DNA from: Favolaschia claudopus | Lineage: Eukaryota; Basidiomycota; Agaricomycetes; Agaricales; Mycenaceae | Direction of reading: 5' to 3' | Assembly: GCA_037176885.1 (NCBI GenBank) | Contig: JAWWNJ010000253.1 | Span: 98,745-162,744 of the forward strand | DNA: 64,000 nt | Shown here: piece by piece, positions 10,118-20,082 of the stretch | Position numbering within the stretch: position 1 is the first letter of the stretch | Layout of the letters: each line of letters opens with the position of its first letter | Translations under genes and position numbers: made by a program | Notes under the pieces: model-generated | What the model saw: only the letters and a program-made list of their open reading frames with translations | What the model was told of the DNA's origin: nothing | The model's database searches: none

Positions 10118-10437
10118 CGAGGGCTTATACAGTGGTGGCAAATAGAAATTGCCATGGCTTTTTGGCCAAAATCTTGCTGTATACTTCACGGAATGACCTG
10201 AAATAAGATGTAGAGATAAATATATGATACCTCTGTACTGCTTAGAACACTCAGCTATATATTATGCCCTGACAATGCATCAATAACAGGACAGTTTCTG
10301 ATTATCGCCATATCTGGAAAGACTCAATGTATCCTCAGCAAAAAAGTGTCATAATAGGATGAAAGTACTTGAAAAACAGTCCTAGTTTCCACTTTGGTTG
10401 AATGGAATTGACCCTCATTTGAGCTCACAACAGCCGC
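10118..10437 (+). repeat. Dispersed repeat, copy 2
   Basis: Inverted partner of 4205-4520. It starts exactly where the Copia sequence ends (TGGTGGCAAATAGAAATTGC) and runs to GAGCTCACAACAGCCGCTCA. It carries no reading frame. Confidence 0.7.
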
Positions 10438-11159
10438 TCAGAGTTGGCTATTTTCACACATGGGAGCCTTGTCGGGCCGACGTGGCTTCTGTGGTGTTTT
10501 CTTGGTTGGTGGTCCTTTCGGAACCGTCGCAGGGGTGGCGGCCTTAGCCGCGGTCGCGTAGGTAGGTTTTGCTGTAGCTGCTTCAACCGGAGCAGGGGGC
10601 GTGGGGAGGGGGGGTTGGCCATTAGCGGGTTTCCGCGTGGCCTGTGTCCGCCATCAATTCTAGACGACACAAGATGCTGGACGTCAGTCATTAAAGACCG
10701 AACGCCATCTGCTACCTTCTTTCGGCAGTGGTTCCAAGCGCAAGGCGGTGGAGACGTGATGAGCTGTATGGGGGCTATCGGGGTGCGCTGGTCGAGTGTG
10801 CTCGTTGGCACATGCCGTGCGGGCGTGGGTGTGGTGGGCATCGAGGGCGACGGAGAGCCTGCGCCCGCAGAGTCATCCGCGATTCGCCCTCTCTTCACAA
10901 TACGGTCGGTGGTGGGTGACTGGGTGACAAGAGCTGAGGTGGAGGGTGTTGGTGTTGTTGGCTCTGCTGAGGCAGAGGTGTCCGGTGGGGAGTCTGACCG
11001 AGGTCGACGCTGGCCCACATTTTTGCTGGTGATGGTTGAGAGAAAACGTGACATCTGGCGTGACTTCCACGTCGCCGCATGCGCGCGCAGACTCGTGCAC
11101 TCATGATATGTAGCTCTATACTTACCAAATTTTGTACATTCTCCTGAGGGTTGACGCAA
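10438..11159 (-). pseudogene. LINE ORF1 N-terminal fragment
   Basis: The minus strand encodes a Ser/Thr/Pro-rich protein start (MSRFLSTITSKNVGQRRPRS), followed by a segment with VADGVRSLMTDVQHLVSS. One frame over comes APVEAATAKPTYATAAKAAT, then KKTPQKPRRPDK. The repeated TYATAAKA-type Ala/Pro/Lys linker before a basic segment is common in ORF1 (Gag-like) proteins of fungal LINEs. The frame shifts near the GGGGGG run at 10600-10615. The fragment ends abruptly at the dispersed repeat, before any zinc knuckle. This is a different copy from the one at 5512-7470. Confidence 0.5.
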
Positions 11160-11322
11160 CGTTGAGGGTTTACATAGGCAAAGTTAGGAGCAAAAAGAAT
11201 ACATATAACTCTCCAGTTGAACTCAGTCATTCTGAATTATTCTCAAATGGGTCTAGAGGATGGACGTCGATGGACTTCCACAGGGTTAAAGTCTGTTAAA
11301 GCAAGTATGCGACTTCTATGTA

Positions 11323-11488
11323 CAGTCGCCTCTGCCTTAACCCATACCTCTCATAACCCATAATGGGCCTTAACCCATACATTTTTGGGAGATTTTGGCC
11401 ATCTTTTGGCTGGGATAACCCATAACTCTGCGATACCCCATAGGTTTCCGGCAGAACGGAGGCCCATGGGTTAAGACAGAGTTGACTG
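11323..11488. mobile_element. 166-bp pogo-like MITE
   Basis: TA is present on both sides (11321-11322, 11489-11490). The inverted ends are CAGTCGCCTCTGCCTTAACC and, reversed from the right, CAGTCAACTCTGTCTTAACC. The motif TAACCCATA recurs internally. The CAGTC...CTCTG..TAAC end resembles pogo/Fot1-type termini. Confidence 0.75.
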
Positions 11489-11566
11489 TACTCTTCGCTG
11501 CGACGTCTGGACACTATGTAAGTACGTTGTACATTCGTCAATTCCGACTAGTAAGGTAGATCTCAT

Positions 11567-12726
11567 TCATCAGCAACCTACCCCACGTGATCCAGCGTGA
11601 CAGACCATAATTGGAATCATTACAGCAAAATCACGATCAAACGCGTCTTTATCCAATCGGAGCCATCCACCCTCAATTTTTCTACGTAACTTCACTAATA
11701 TAGACACGATCTTTTGATATACAAAAATTTGACCCGAAATCTGCACGCGCTGAATTATTGAAGCCCGATCAGTGACAGAAGACTGATTCTGCCACGACGC
11801 CCTACCCGCGATGCCAGCTGTGTCTCGCCGCAAGGCTGCCTCTCGTCAGAGCTGGGGCTCTGCTATGGATTCTATCAGGTCTGGGGTCAAGCGTGTGATT
11901 GGCAGTGTGTCACCAAAGAAGAAAAGGAAAAAGATCCAGACGGAAAAAGAGAATGTGCGTCTGTGCTTCTTGTTCTCATGCTGTGAATAATCTTGCAAAG
12001 GACACGCTGCCTCCGTCGACCCCGGGCCCATCGCTGTCTGGCAGCGATGTTTTTCTATCATCTGAACCGGCCGTCTTTACACCCGACTTCTACATGACTG
12101 TTCCCGCGGCGGTTGTTGACTCTCCGTTCGGCAGCTTCCCCACCCACGCTCGTAGTTCCCCATCGAAGTCATCAACAGTTGGCAGAATATGGCAAGAATG
12201 GACCCCTCGTTTAATCAGTCGATTCTCACCGTCTCGTCAATCCATGCCAAATCACGAAATCTTTGACGACAACGCGTCAATTCTGGCTGCGCGATCCCCG
12301 TTCCCGCCGCAAATGCTGACCAATGACTCTGTCTCCGAGCTCAGCTTCCAACTCTATCCGCACTCCGTCGATTCCGCCTCTCTAAAATCAGCCGACTCTG
12401 CATCAATAAAATTCCCAACTCCGCAGCCTCCGTTGCCCACAGATGCAGAGTTGGCTGAACGTGCACGGGCTCGTGAGGCAGCTGCCAAATCTGCTGACTA
12501 ATCGGCGGTAGTTTCTCCGTTGTTTTTGCTTCAATAATTCGCACACTGGGCAGAAAAATCTACCAAGCTGGATTATAATACTTTTACCGATTTAGAACAT
12601 AGTTACGTAGAAGGTATACTCAATATGTTGTCCAAGTCTACGTGAATTGAGCATCAGTCTGGCTTGGACAAGGATAGGTAACATCAGTAACGCGTTACAT
12701 CAATCACGTGGGGTAGGTTGCTGATG
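11567..12726. mobile_element. Gene-bearing unit with perfect 25-bp inverted ends
   Basis: TCATCAGCAACCTACCCCAC plus the next five bases (11567-11591) reappear as an exact reverse complement at 12702-12726. The 1,160-bp unit holds one spliced gene (11811-12501) and no recognisable transposase. I saw no target duplication next to the ends, so boundaries and mobility are inferred. Confidence 0.55.
11811..12501 (+). CDS. Hypothetical basic nuclear-type protein, two exons
   Basis: I do not recognise the family. Exon 1 is 11811-11954 (48 codons), the intron is 11955-12000 (GTGCGT...CAAAG, 46 nt) and exon 2 is 12001-12501, giving 214 residues. The splice is phase 0. Reading on without it stops within 12 codons. 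The N-terminus is basic, with a likely nuclear localisation signal (SPKKKRKKIQTEKEN). The middle is Ser/Pro-rich with KSSTVGRIWQEWTPRLISRF. The C-terminus ends in an Ala/Arg helix (ELAERARAREAAAKSAD). No catalytic motif is visible. The gene lies between perfect 25-bp inverted repeats, so it may be cargo or the remaining gene of a TIR element. Confidence 0.6.
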
Positions 12727-12804
12727 ACCTTTCACTGTTTCAGACTGTGCGCGCAAATCGCGACGTGGAGGTCACGTGGTGCGCTACATCGTTGGGTCAA
12801 CAAG

Positions 12805-14503
12805 CTTTACAGTGGCGGCGCCATCTGATGCCACCCCAAAAAGTTGATGTGACCCCAATCGACTCGGTTTGCAGGCGTGCTTGCGGAGGCAAAGGGATCG
12901 GTATTGTTGACGCGCTCATGGGGGTTGTTTTCAAACAAATGTGCTATCAGCTCCGGCTCCGTGTTCACCTCCCAATCGATTCCATACTCGTTGATATCCT
13001 CAATTTCCTCCTCCTCCGCAGCAAGAAACGAGGATATACCGCGAGGCCCCTCGAGTAACATCCCAAACGTGAATAGATCGCGCGGACTGCGCTCCCGTTG
13101 CCGACGAACTGTTAGCTGATGCGAGTTCCACGCTTTCGCCCATTCCTCGGCATCGCGGTTAATGGATGCCAGGAATAGGCGGTGAAGCAGCCAGATATGG
13201 CCAGGCCGCGTGGGGTTCAGCCCGTGGTTATTTCGAGATCAAGGAAGAAAACTTTCCACTTCTTTCCGAAACCGTGCGTCACGTCGTACCACAGGCGTTC
13301 GATCCGTGTGTTGTGGACACTCCTGAATGACGTATCTCAGCAACGGTGTAGAAATGCAAAATTCAAACCAACCTTCCCCAGATGAACGAACCTCGACCCG
13401 AGCCTCTGACTTCCTCCATGTAAACTGCAACCTCAATGTTCTCGACACCGTGATCGCCTCGCATGCGGCTCGGACAGCCGTGAAGCGCGATGACATCAAG
13501 TAGCAAGCGTAAAACACTCGCACCGCGATTGTTGTTGTGCACGCGATTACCGAGCACAAACCGCGAATACCCGTCGATGATGCAGTGGATGACAATCTTG
13601 TAACGAATAAGGCCTCAGGATCATTGATTCAGCTGATGAATAGAATTTTAACTTGAACAGCGTGCTCACCGTGTTGCCCGTCAAGATGTGCAAGGGACAT
13701 GGGCCCTGGAACACGATATTTCTTGCGGCTGATTTGCCGATCCCCAAAAATTGCCGGGGCCAAGCCGGGGCACCATGCACCCGTACATACGAGGCAGTAA
13801 TTCGGTCGCGCGGGACGTGATAACCCTGGGACTTGAGATGTCCCCGAATCATGCGCCGCCCAAACTGCGGGAAAACCTCCAATGTTGACGCAAGAAGCCG
13901 ATCGAGTTCAGCGTCAGATATCGCCGAGACAGGAGGCGCAGTGGAGGTATGAACAACTTCAACTTCTCCTGCGGCATCCATCCGCGACTGAAATACAGGG
14001 GCGCCAGGTTGAACTAGTCCGGCACGAAGAGCAGCACGTCGAACAGTGCGAGCCGAAACACCAATCTCAGGAGCAATCCCAGTCGGACCACGAAGATCAA
14101 GAGCAGCACTTAGGAATTGGGGATCAATCTCAATCCGTGGTCAACCTCGTCGCCCAGTATGTAGACGATGTGCAACAATTAAAGGAGCAGCATCAGGCGG
14201 GTCCATCGAGTCGTGGCAGGCAAGATCAAGAGCCGTCACCATGTCGGTGAGGGACGTTTGAAGAGTTGCATATTCGTCGGGGGGGAAAATGGCTTGATGC
14301 TAAATGAGACTGTGAGCATTCACAGCGAATTTTGCTACTATGATTCTTACCATCTCCGCCGCCGAAGCCAACGCTAGTGCTCTATCTCGAATAGCATTCA
14401 GGCTAGGCGGGTCTCCAACCATAGTGCGCAAAGCCGAGAGGACCTCATCGTGAAACGTGTGGTAGGTGTCTCTGAGGTTGCGGAGTCGTTGTTCAGCGTC
14501 CAT
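12805..14503 (-). pseudogene. Integrase-core (DDE) protein gene, decayed
   Basis: The start ATG is at 14503. Exon 1 ends at 14351, and an intron 14350-14300 (GTAAGA...TTTAG) joins AAEM to HQAIFPPDEY in frame. Next comes a helix-turn-helix-like segment (SAALDLRGPTGIAPEIGVSA), then ELDRLLASTLEVFPQFGRRM, then a retroviral-type integrase core. Catalytic residues appear as D in HCIIDGYSRF, D in RGDHGVENIEV and E in NTRIERLW. The C-terminal tail runs to 12805. A further intron is 13372-13323 (GTTGGT...TTCAG). Damage includes an in-frame TGA at about 14142 (GRRG-stop-PRIEID, probably CGA to TGA). One-base slips occur near 13670-13610 and near 13220. This protein type is common in agaricomycetes and annotated as integrase core domain protein. 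The 5.5-kb transposon inserted 32 bp upstream of its start. Confidence 0.7.
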
Positions 14504-14534
14504 TCCAGAACCTAAGATGAGAACTGAGACGAGA

Positions 14535-14783
14535 TAGTCTCGTGACCAGCCTCTCACGACATCCCAAACTGGGAACCCTGTCGTGAGAGTCTGGAACTAT
14601 CATCGGCCAGGTAACCGTACCCTTGCTCTATCACTTTTGATCTATTTTTCACACGCTAACAGGCCTCTTTCCGACTCTTCCGTGGCTCTTCGGACTTTTT
14701 CGGAGCCCTTCGGAAACCCTTCCCGCACATCCGGCGGAGGGTTCCCACGCTTTGCCTCACCTCTCGGGCGTGTTTCTCGCATG
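14535..14783 (+). repeat. Left terminal inverted repeat of the 5.5-kb transposon
   Basis: About 249 bp, near-identical to 19825-20073 in reverse. An inner palindrome around 14553-14590 (CTCTCACGACATCCCAAACT ... CTGTCGTGAGAG) is present in both arms. The repeats diverge at GCATGTTTGCG versus GCATCCTCGCG. Confidence 0.9.
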
Positions 14784-14866
14784 TTTGCGACGAAGTTTTA
14801 GCACTTGTCTCTTGCTTTTGTACACCCTCTTTAGACTTTAGCTATCCCAAGTCTCTTAGCCTCCAA

Positions 14867-16948
14867 ATGAGCACCAATTCTCATTCAAACAGGTCACACC
14901 ATGCCCGGTCTTCATCAGCATCAAGTGCTTCTTCTTTTGTATCTACTCCACGCCGCCCAAGTGGTCTTCGGAATGCTTCTACAGATTTGGCATCTCCCGG
15001 AAATCCTCTAGCTGTAACTCCATCCGAGAAACAGTATAGAAATGGCTATGAAATTCAACCTAAAGCTTTATCTTTCAGACCATATTCCTTGAACAGTCCT
15101 GGTACTTCCCCTCGGGCTGCCTTTAATCTGTCACAGAATACTCTGCTGAACAAGACTGAAGCCCTTGATCCCTCTCAGTGGAATGAGCTAGCAGTAGAGG
15201 CAGGGCTTTTACCTGAAGGAGCAGAGCTTCGCTCTTTTCAAGTACAAGTTTGCAATCTGGTTTTGATGGGCAGAGGTGACTGTGTCTTGATATCAGCCAC
15301 TGGATCTGGGAAATCTCTTACTTGGACCTTACCTCTGGTTGCACGCGGTGAAGGAATCTCTCTTGTCATTACCCCTTTCACAAGTCTTGGTTTGGAAGGC
15401 GAGATGTTGTATGTTATTCAATTTCAATCCTTGACAAAATTGTGTTGAATTAAATGAGTATCCAGGAGCAAGACAGGAAACATTTCCTCAAAATTTATAT
15501 ACGCAGAGCAACACAGCGAAGAAGATTATGAAGCTGTGGCCAGAGGCGAAATGACAGTTGTTTATGTCTGCCCAGAAACATTGGAGTCTCCTGCATTTGC
15601 TCGGCTTTTACACTCACAGGCATGGAGAAAAAGATTATCAGCTATATACCTCGATGAAGCACATCTAGTACATCAGGCTCGTGGTTGGCGGCCGTCATAC
15701 TCTCGTATCTACCAGCTTCGGAACATCATTGGAAATGATGTTCCCCTGATTTGTCTTTCTGCCACTTGTCCCGAGGCTTTTCGTGCCTCGCTTGTAACGT
15801 ATGCAGGTCTCCACCCAGACTACACTCTCATCAATCTGGGGAATTTCCGTCCTGAATTGTCAACTATTATCATTCCTATGGAAAACGACATTCAAAGCTT
15901 TCTTGATATTGCATTCATACTTCCACTGGGCTGTAAACTTGCAGATCTTGTGAAAACTATCATTTTCTGTGACGATATTGATCGGCTGACAGAGATGTTT
16001 TGGTGGGCATTTTATCGAGCAGCTTATCTTCAATTGCCTACCCATGTCATTGACATAATTCATTCTGGTCTTTCACCTCGTCATCAAGAGCTTGCTTTAC
16101 AGGACTTTCGAGATGGAAAAACCCTCATACTGCTTGGTACCTCAAAGATCAGTGCTGGAATGAATTTTCCAGGAGTACAACGTATCCTACAATATGGATG
16201 TGAAGGTCTCACTATCCCTGATGTTGGTCAGCGTGGAGGAAGGGGAGGGAGAAAGAAGGGTGAACGTTGTGTTTTGGTGCTCCTTGTTGAACCTAGCATG
16301 CTCAAAGATATAACTGTTGACAACCCCAAAAATCAAGATCCACAAATGATTGAGCTTCTTCAATCAAAGGAATGTGCTGAAAAGATAATTCAGAGACATC
16401 TGGGAAATACGAATAACTGGTATCGGAATGAGTCAATGCCATGCTGCAATAGATGTAACCCAGAATACAAACCTCCCAGACAGTATAAATGGATTGATGT
16501 CAACCCCGCACCCAAATCAGACTATGTTAGTGTGAAGACAACAAAACCTCAAGAGGAAACAATATACAAAAGACTTGTAGAGTGGAGACTTGATTACTGG
16601 AAGAAGTGCTGGAAAGATGACTGGCCAAGTTATGGGCCGAAGTCACTGGTTTCTGATGCTGACTTCCAAGAAATTTCGACTCACACTGGAAAGATTATTA
16701 CATTGGAAGATCTGAGAAATTATACTCATATTCTTCATTGGGCTGCCCTCTCAACTCCCCTTCTCAAACAAATCCACAAGATCTGTGAAGATCTCAATGT
16801 CCTCCCTACTTTACAAGTTGTTGAAACAGCTGAGCTACCTATTGTTTCTGAACCAGTATCTACACGCAAAAGGAAAAGGGCTCCAACAGCAAAACTAGAG
16901 GAAGGAGAGATGCTCCTGATGGATTTATCATGGTCTACAGATATTTGA
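14867..16948 (+). CDS. RecQ-like DEAH helicase
   Basis: Exon 1 is 14867-15408, the intron is 15409-15465 (GTATGT...CCAG, 57 nt) and exon 2 is 15466-16948. The 2,025 spliced nt give 674 residues with no stop. A Ser-rich leader of about 90 residues precedes the helicase core. Motifs in order: ELRSFQVQ (motif 0), ATGSGKS (Walker A, about 144-150), ITPFTSL (Ia), YLDEAH (II, about 243-247), LSATC (III), IIFCDDIDRL (IV), LGTSKISAGMNFPG (V) and QRGGRGGR (VI, about 436-443). A Cys cluster CCNRCNP follows, comparable to the RecQ zinc site, then a Lys/Trp-rich C-terminus. No HRDC domain is evident. It would unwind DNA using ATP. Its place inside the terminal repeats suggests a role in transposition or replication of the element rather than a host function. 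Confidence 0.9.
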
Positions 16949-16971
16949 TTACAAAATGTAACTAAGTAGAA

Positions 16972-19741
16972 CTACTCATACTCGTTCAGTGAATCAATTA
17001 TGATTGCATCCAATTGTTCAATCAAGGAAATTTGTGGCCGAACATTGTCTTGCTTAAGTTCCTTATCAAACTCTTCATCCAAGCTATCCAATCCCAGCTG
17101 CTGTATATCAGATTGGTTGAAATTTTCATAGTAGCCTGGTGGTAGCTCATTATCATGACGTTGGCGAGACCGGAGATCGTGCCGCTGCAAATGCTTTGCA
17201 TGACCACCTTTAGGGCCAGAAAGGCGATGTAAACCAGTCTGAAAGAGATCCACAACCAGATGGCTGGATGCTTTGTCTTTGGAAAAATCAAGAACATCGG
17301 CTTTGCAAAAATGTTCCAGGAGTAAAATGACATCCTCATGCTGCTTGACATCAGTGTGACGTTGGTCTGCATCAAATACACCAAGCTCATCAAACATCTT
17401 CTCAGTCAACTCTTGAATATGTCCAATCGCTGGAGTAATTCTCTCCAACAAGCCTGGTCGGGCATTGCTTCCGTGTGCATGGGATTTGATAGATTTGTTG
17501 AATTGTTCAACCCGAATATCTGTTTCTTTGAAAGTTCTACGTTTTCCTTGATTGTTCATAAACATGCCCGCACGACGTATTTGAGCTGTCTCTGGTGGCC
17601 AGTCATGAATTAAGTTGTGTAAGAGCTCCATTAGCTCATTTGCATAGTTGTAGCTCCCTCCAGCATAAAAGATAGGTGTCCAATATTTCAACATACGCTC
17701 TACTCGATCAGGATGCCCAAACTTGATTGCGTCACGCATTTCCCTCATGGTCATAAGGTCATGCATTAGAAGAATTGCATTTCCGCACTCTGTACTTCCA
17801 AGCAAAGACTTTGTCCCCTCAGCTTCGAGTCGATCCACAGAAGGTATAATGTATCTAGAAGCCACCTGAGAACACAAGACACGATATGAAGCCTCAGTCA
17901 TTTTTGTCTTCCGGAACTGCTCCACGCTAGATATATCCAAGATCACCATTGCAGCTCGCATTACAAGTGCACGCAAAATAACATCAAAAAATCTTAGCCA
18001 AGCATAGAAATCAAGTTTTTTCAAGTTCAAATTGGGACTATTTGGAAGTTTCGATAACAAGGTTGCAAGACTGAGAGCATCAAATGCACCTGCAGTTCCC
18101 CAGGTATTTCTGCCTATATTCTGAACTTGATTCATTGAAACATGCATGAGACCACTCAGAATTGAAATGCTGGCAAGATGGTCAAAGCGATGCTCAGATC
18201 GGTCAAGTGCCCTTTGATCTTGAGCTGCGCGATCTCGAGCAGTTGTGAGTCTATCACCAAGTACAAAATAATTCTTGTTTTCAAAAACCTCATTGGGAAC
18301 TTTGAGAACATCGCGAAAGAAGTGGTCAAGAACAATCATGTTGCCTCGAGTTGAAGTCTGCTCTTGATCGAATGTGGGCAAGAAATATTCTTCAGTCTTC
18401 TTAGCTGGAAGCTCGTGTGTTTCGTGAAATGGACCAAGGAGATTGCGATATTCTGATAAGGTTCCTACTTCCTCAGCCAAAATATGAGAGACATGTATCG
18501 CTGAGTGGTTGAAGAAACAATTTTGATCATCTGCATGGGGCAGTATTTGTTCCAGAGAAATATCAGGCTCGAGGTGATGTCTGGTGCCGTTGGTTTGTTC
18601 AAAGGTGAGAGGGTCAGATAGTCGAGCAGCATCTGTACCATCAGATCCTGGAGGCAAATCAAGAACAACCAGGAGAGCAGATACTTGATCATGTACTGCA
18701 TTTCCATGAGTAGCCGATGTCTCCCAAGCTTTCTCAACCCAGTTGAAGTTATCATAGGGCAAAAGACACATTTTAGACAGATCATTAGCAACCCTGCTCG
18801 CTAATCGGGTAGCATCTTTGGAGATAGTTGGAACCGCCTTTGTCTGATAGTTGTATGATGTGCATATCCCATAATGGTTGAAAGTCTGTACCACACGCTT
18901 GGGAACTTTACCATCCCAGAAGAGTAAGCAATTCATAGCTTGATGCAGGTTTGTTTCTCTGCTTCGCAAATTCAAAAGCATGGATGTAATCATTGTTCGG
19001 CCCTGCATGGTTAACATTAGACAAACATTTGGTTCGTAATAGTAACATTACCATGTCCGGGTTTCGTTGTTGCCTCTCCAAGTCTGAATCTGGGTTCTGT
19101 TTCTGAATCACTGCCTTGAGCAGGGTTTGCAGATTCGGGGTAACACCCTCGTATACTTGGAGGAGGCCACGAACCGAGAAAGACTTCAAGTGTTCAACTG
19201 TGACTGACTGTGATGGAAGCCGTAGTGCAAGTGCCTCTGCATAGAATGGTCCTTTTCGGGCTGTCTCAGTCAAACAAGTGGCCTCTTTGGCACAAATTTC
19301 TCCAGCCTTTGATATAATTCACCCAGTTAAAGTTGGATCATGACAAGTTTTATCTGTGTATATCAAGTCAAGAAGATGGGTGTAGCCATTTTGCCCTAGA
19401 TAAGTCTGGGTGAAATTGGTGATTGTGCTGTCTTTTGAGGTAAATATCTCTTCAAAAAAAATTCGAAGGGAGTATCGGTTCAATTTCCGAATTGCAGATA
19501 GCACTTCCTGAGTTTTCTGTATGTTTGAAAGCTTGGCAGCCCGAGCATTGGCTCCATAATCTCCATCATTTGAATCATCTGAAGGCCAGGCCTCAAGCAT
19601 TGCATTTGAAGAGATGTCCCTGTCCAGCAAGCGAGGGTCAGGAGGACTAGAACGACCACCAATTGTAGAGACTCCATCTTCTTCCCTACTAAAATCATCG
19701 GACCCGAGCTCCTGGTATTTGAAGCGGAGATGAGAAGACAT
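16972..19741 (-). pseudogene. DUF6589-type protein, candidate transposase, one in-frame stop
   Basis: The start ATG is at 19741 (MSSHLRFKYQELGSDDF). Exon 1 is 19741-19052, the intron is 19051-19003 (GTAATG...GCAG, 49 nt) and exon 2 is 19002-16972, about 906 codons. A single in-frame TGA sits at codon 141 (19321-19319). The flanking sequence reads on in the same frame (TLTG-stop-IISKAGEICAKEA). No convincing intron removes it, so I call a nonsense mutation. The body resembles DUF6589 proteins of basidiomycetes: VLGDRLTTARDRAAQ near residue 479, then FDHLASISILSGLMHVSMNQ, and later FNKSIKSHAHGSNARPG. The biochemical activity of this family is not known to me. Its long, conserved body inside long terminal repeats, next to a helicase, fits a transposase or other mobilisation protein. 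Confidence 0.75.
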
Positions 19742-19824
19742 GAAACTAAGAAAAGGACACAAGAAGGTGGTGGGCAAAGAAAGATGTTTATATTTAGTAT
19801 TTACATACATGCACAGTGCGCGAG

Positions 19825-20073
19825 GATGCGAGAAACACGCCCGAGAGGTGAGGCAAAGCGTGGGAACCCTCCGCCGGATGTGCGGGAAGGGTTTCCGAAG
19901 GGCTCCGAAAAAGTCCGAAGAGCCACGGAAGAGTCGGAAAGAGGCCTGTTAGCGTGTGAAAAATAGATCAAAAGTGATAGAGCAAGGGTACGGTTACCTG
20001 GCCGATGATAGTTCCAGACTCTCACGACAGGGTTCCCAGTTTGGGATGTCGTGAGAGGCTGGTCACGAGACTA
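19825..20073 (-). repeat. Right terminal inverted repeat of the 5.5-kb transposon
   Basis: Reverse complement of 14535-14783. It sits about 80 bp upstream of the DUF6589-type start codon and so probably also contains that gene's promoter. Confidence 0.9.
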
Positions 20074-20082
20074 GAGACGAGA

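Larger units (their letters stand above)
14535..20073. mobile_element. 5.5-kb DNA transposon with RecQ-like helicase and DUF6589-type gene
   Basis: The ends are TAGTCTCGTGACCAGCCTCT (left) and the same sequence inverted at the right. A perfect 9-bp duplication GAGACGAGA lies at 14526-14534 and 20074-20082. The terminal inverted repeats run about 249 bp (14535-14783 and 19825-20073) and are nearly identical. Inside are two convergent genes whose stop codons are about 24 bp apart: a plus-strand helicase and a minus-strand DUF6589-type protein. The transposase is not identified by a classical motif; the DUF6589-type protein is the natural candidate. Repeat similarity and the intact helicase suggest a recent insertion. 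Confidence 0.9.

Noticed and set aside
10444..11106. 220-codon Gly/Arg-rich plus-strand frame
   Set aside because: Antisense of the proline-rich LINE ORF1 fragment; its composition is explained by that.
19003..19321. A 16-nt intron GTGAATTATATCAAAG removing the in-frame stop in the DUF6589-type gene
   Set aside because: Too short for a fungal intron, and it would shift the reading frame. A nonsense mutation is simpler.
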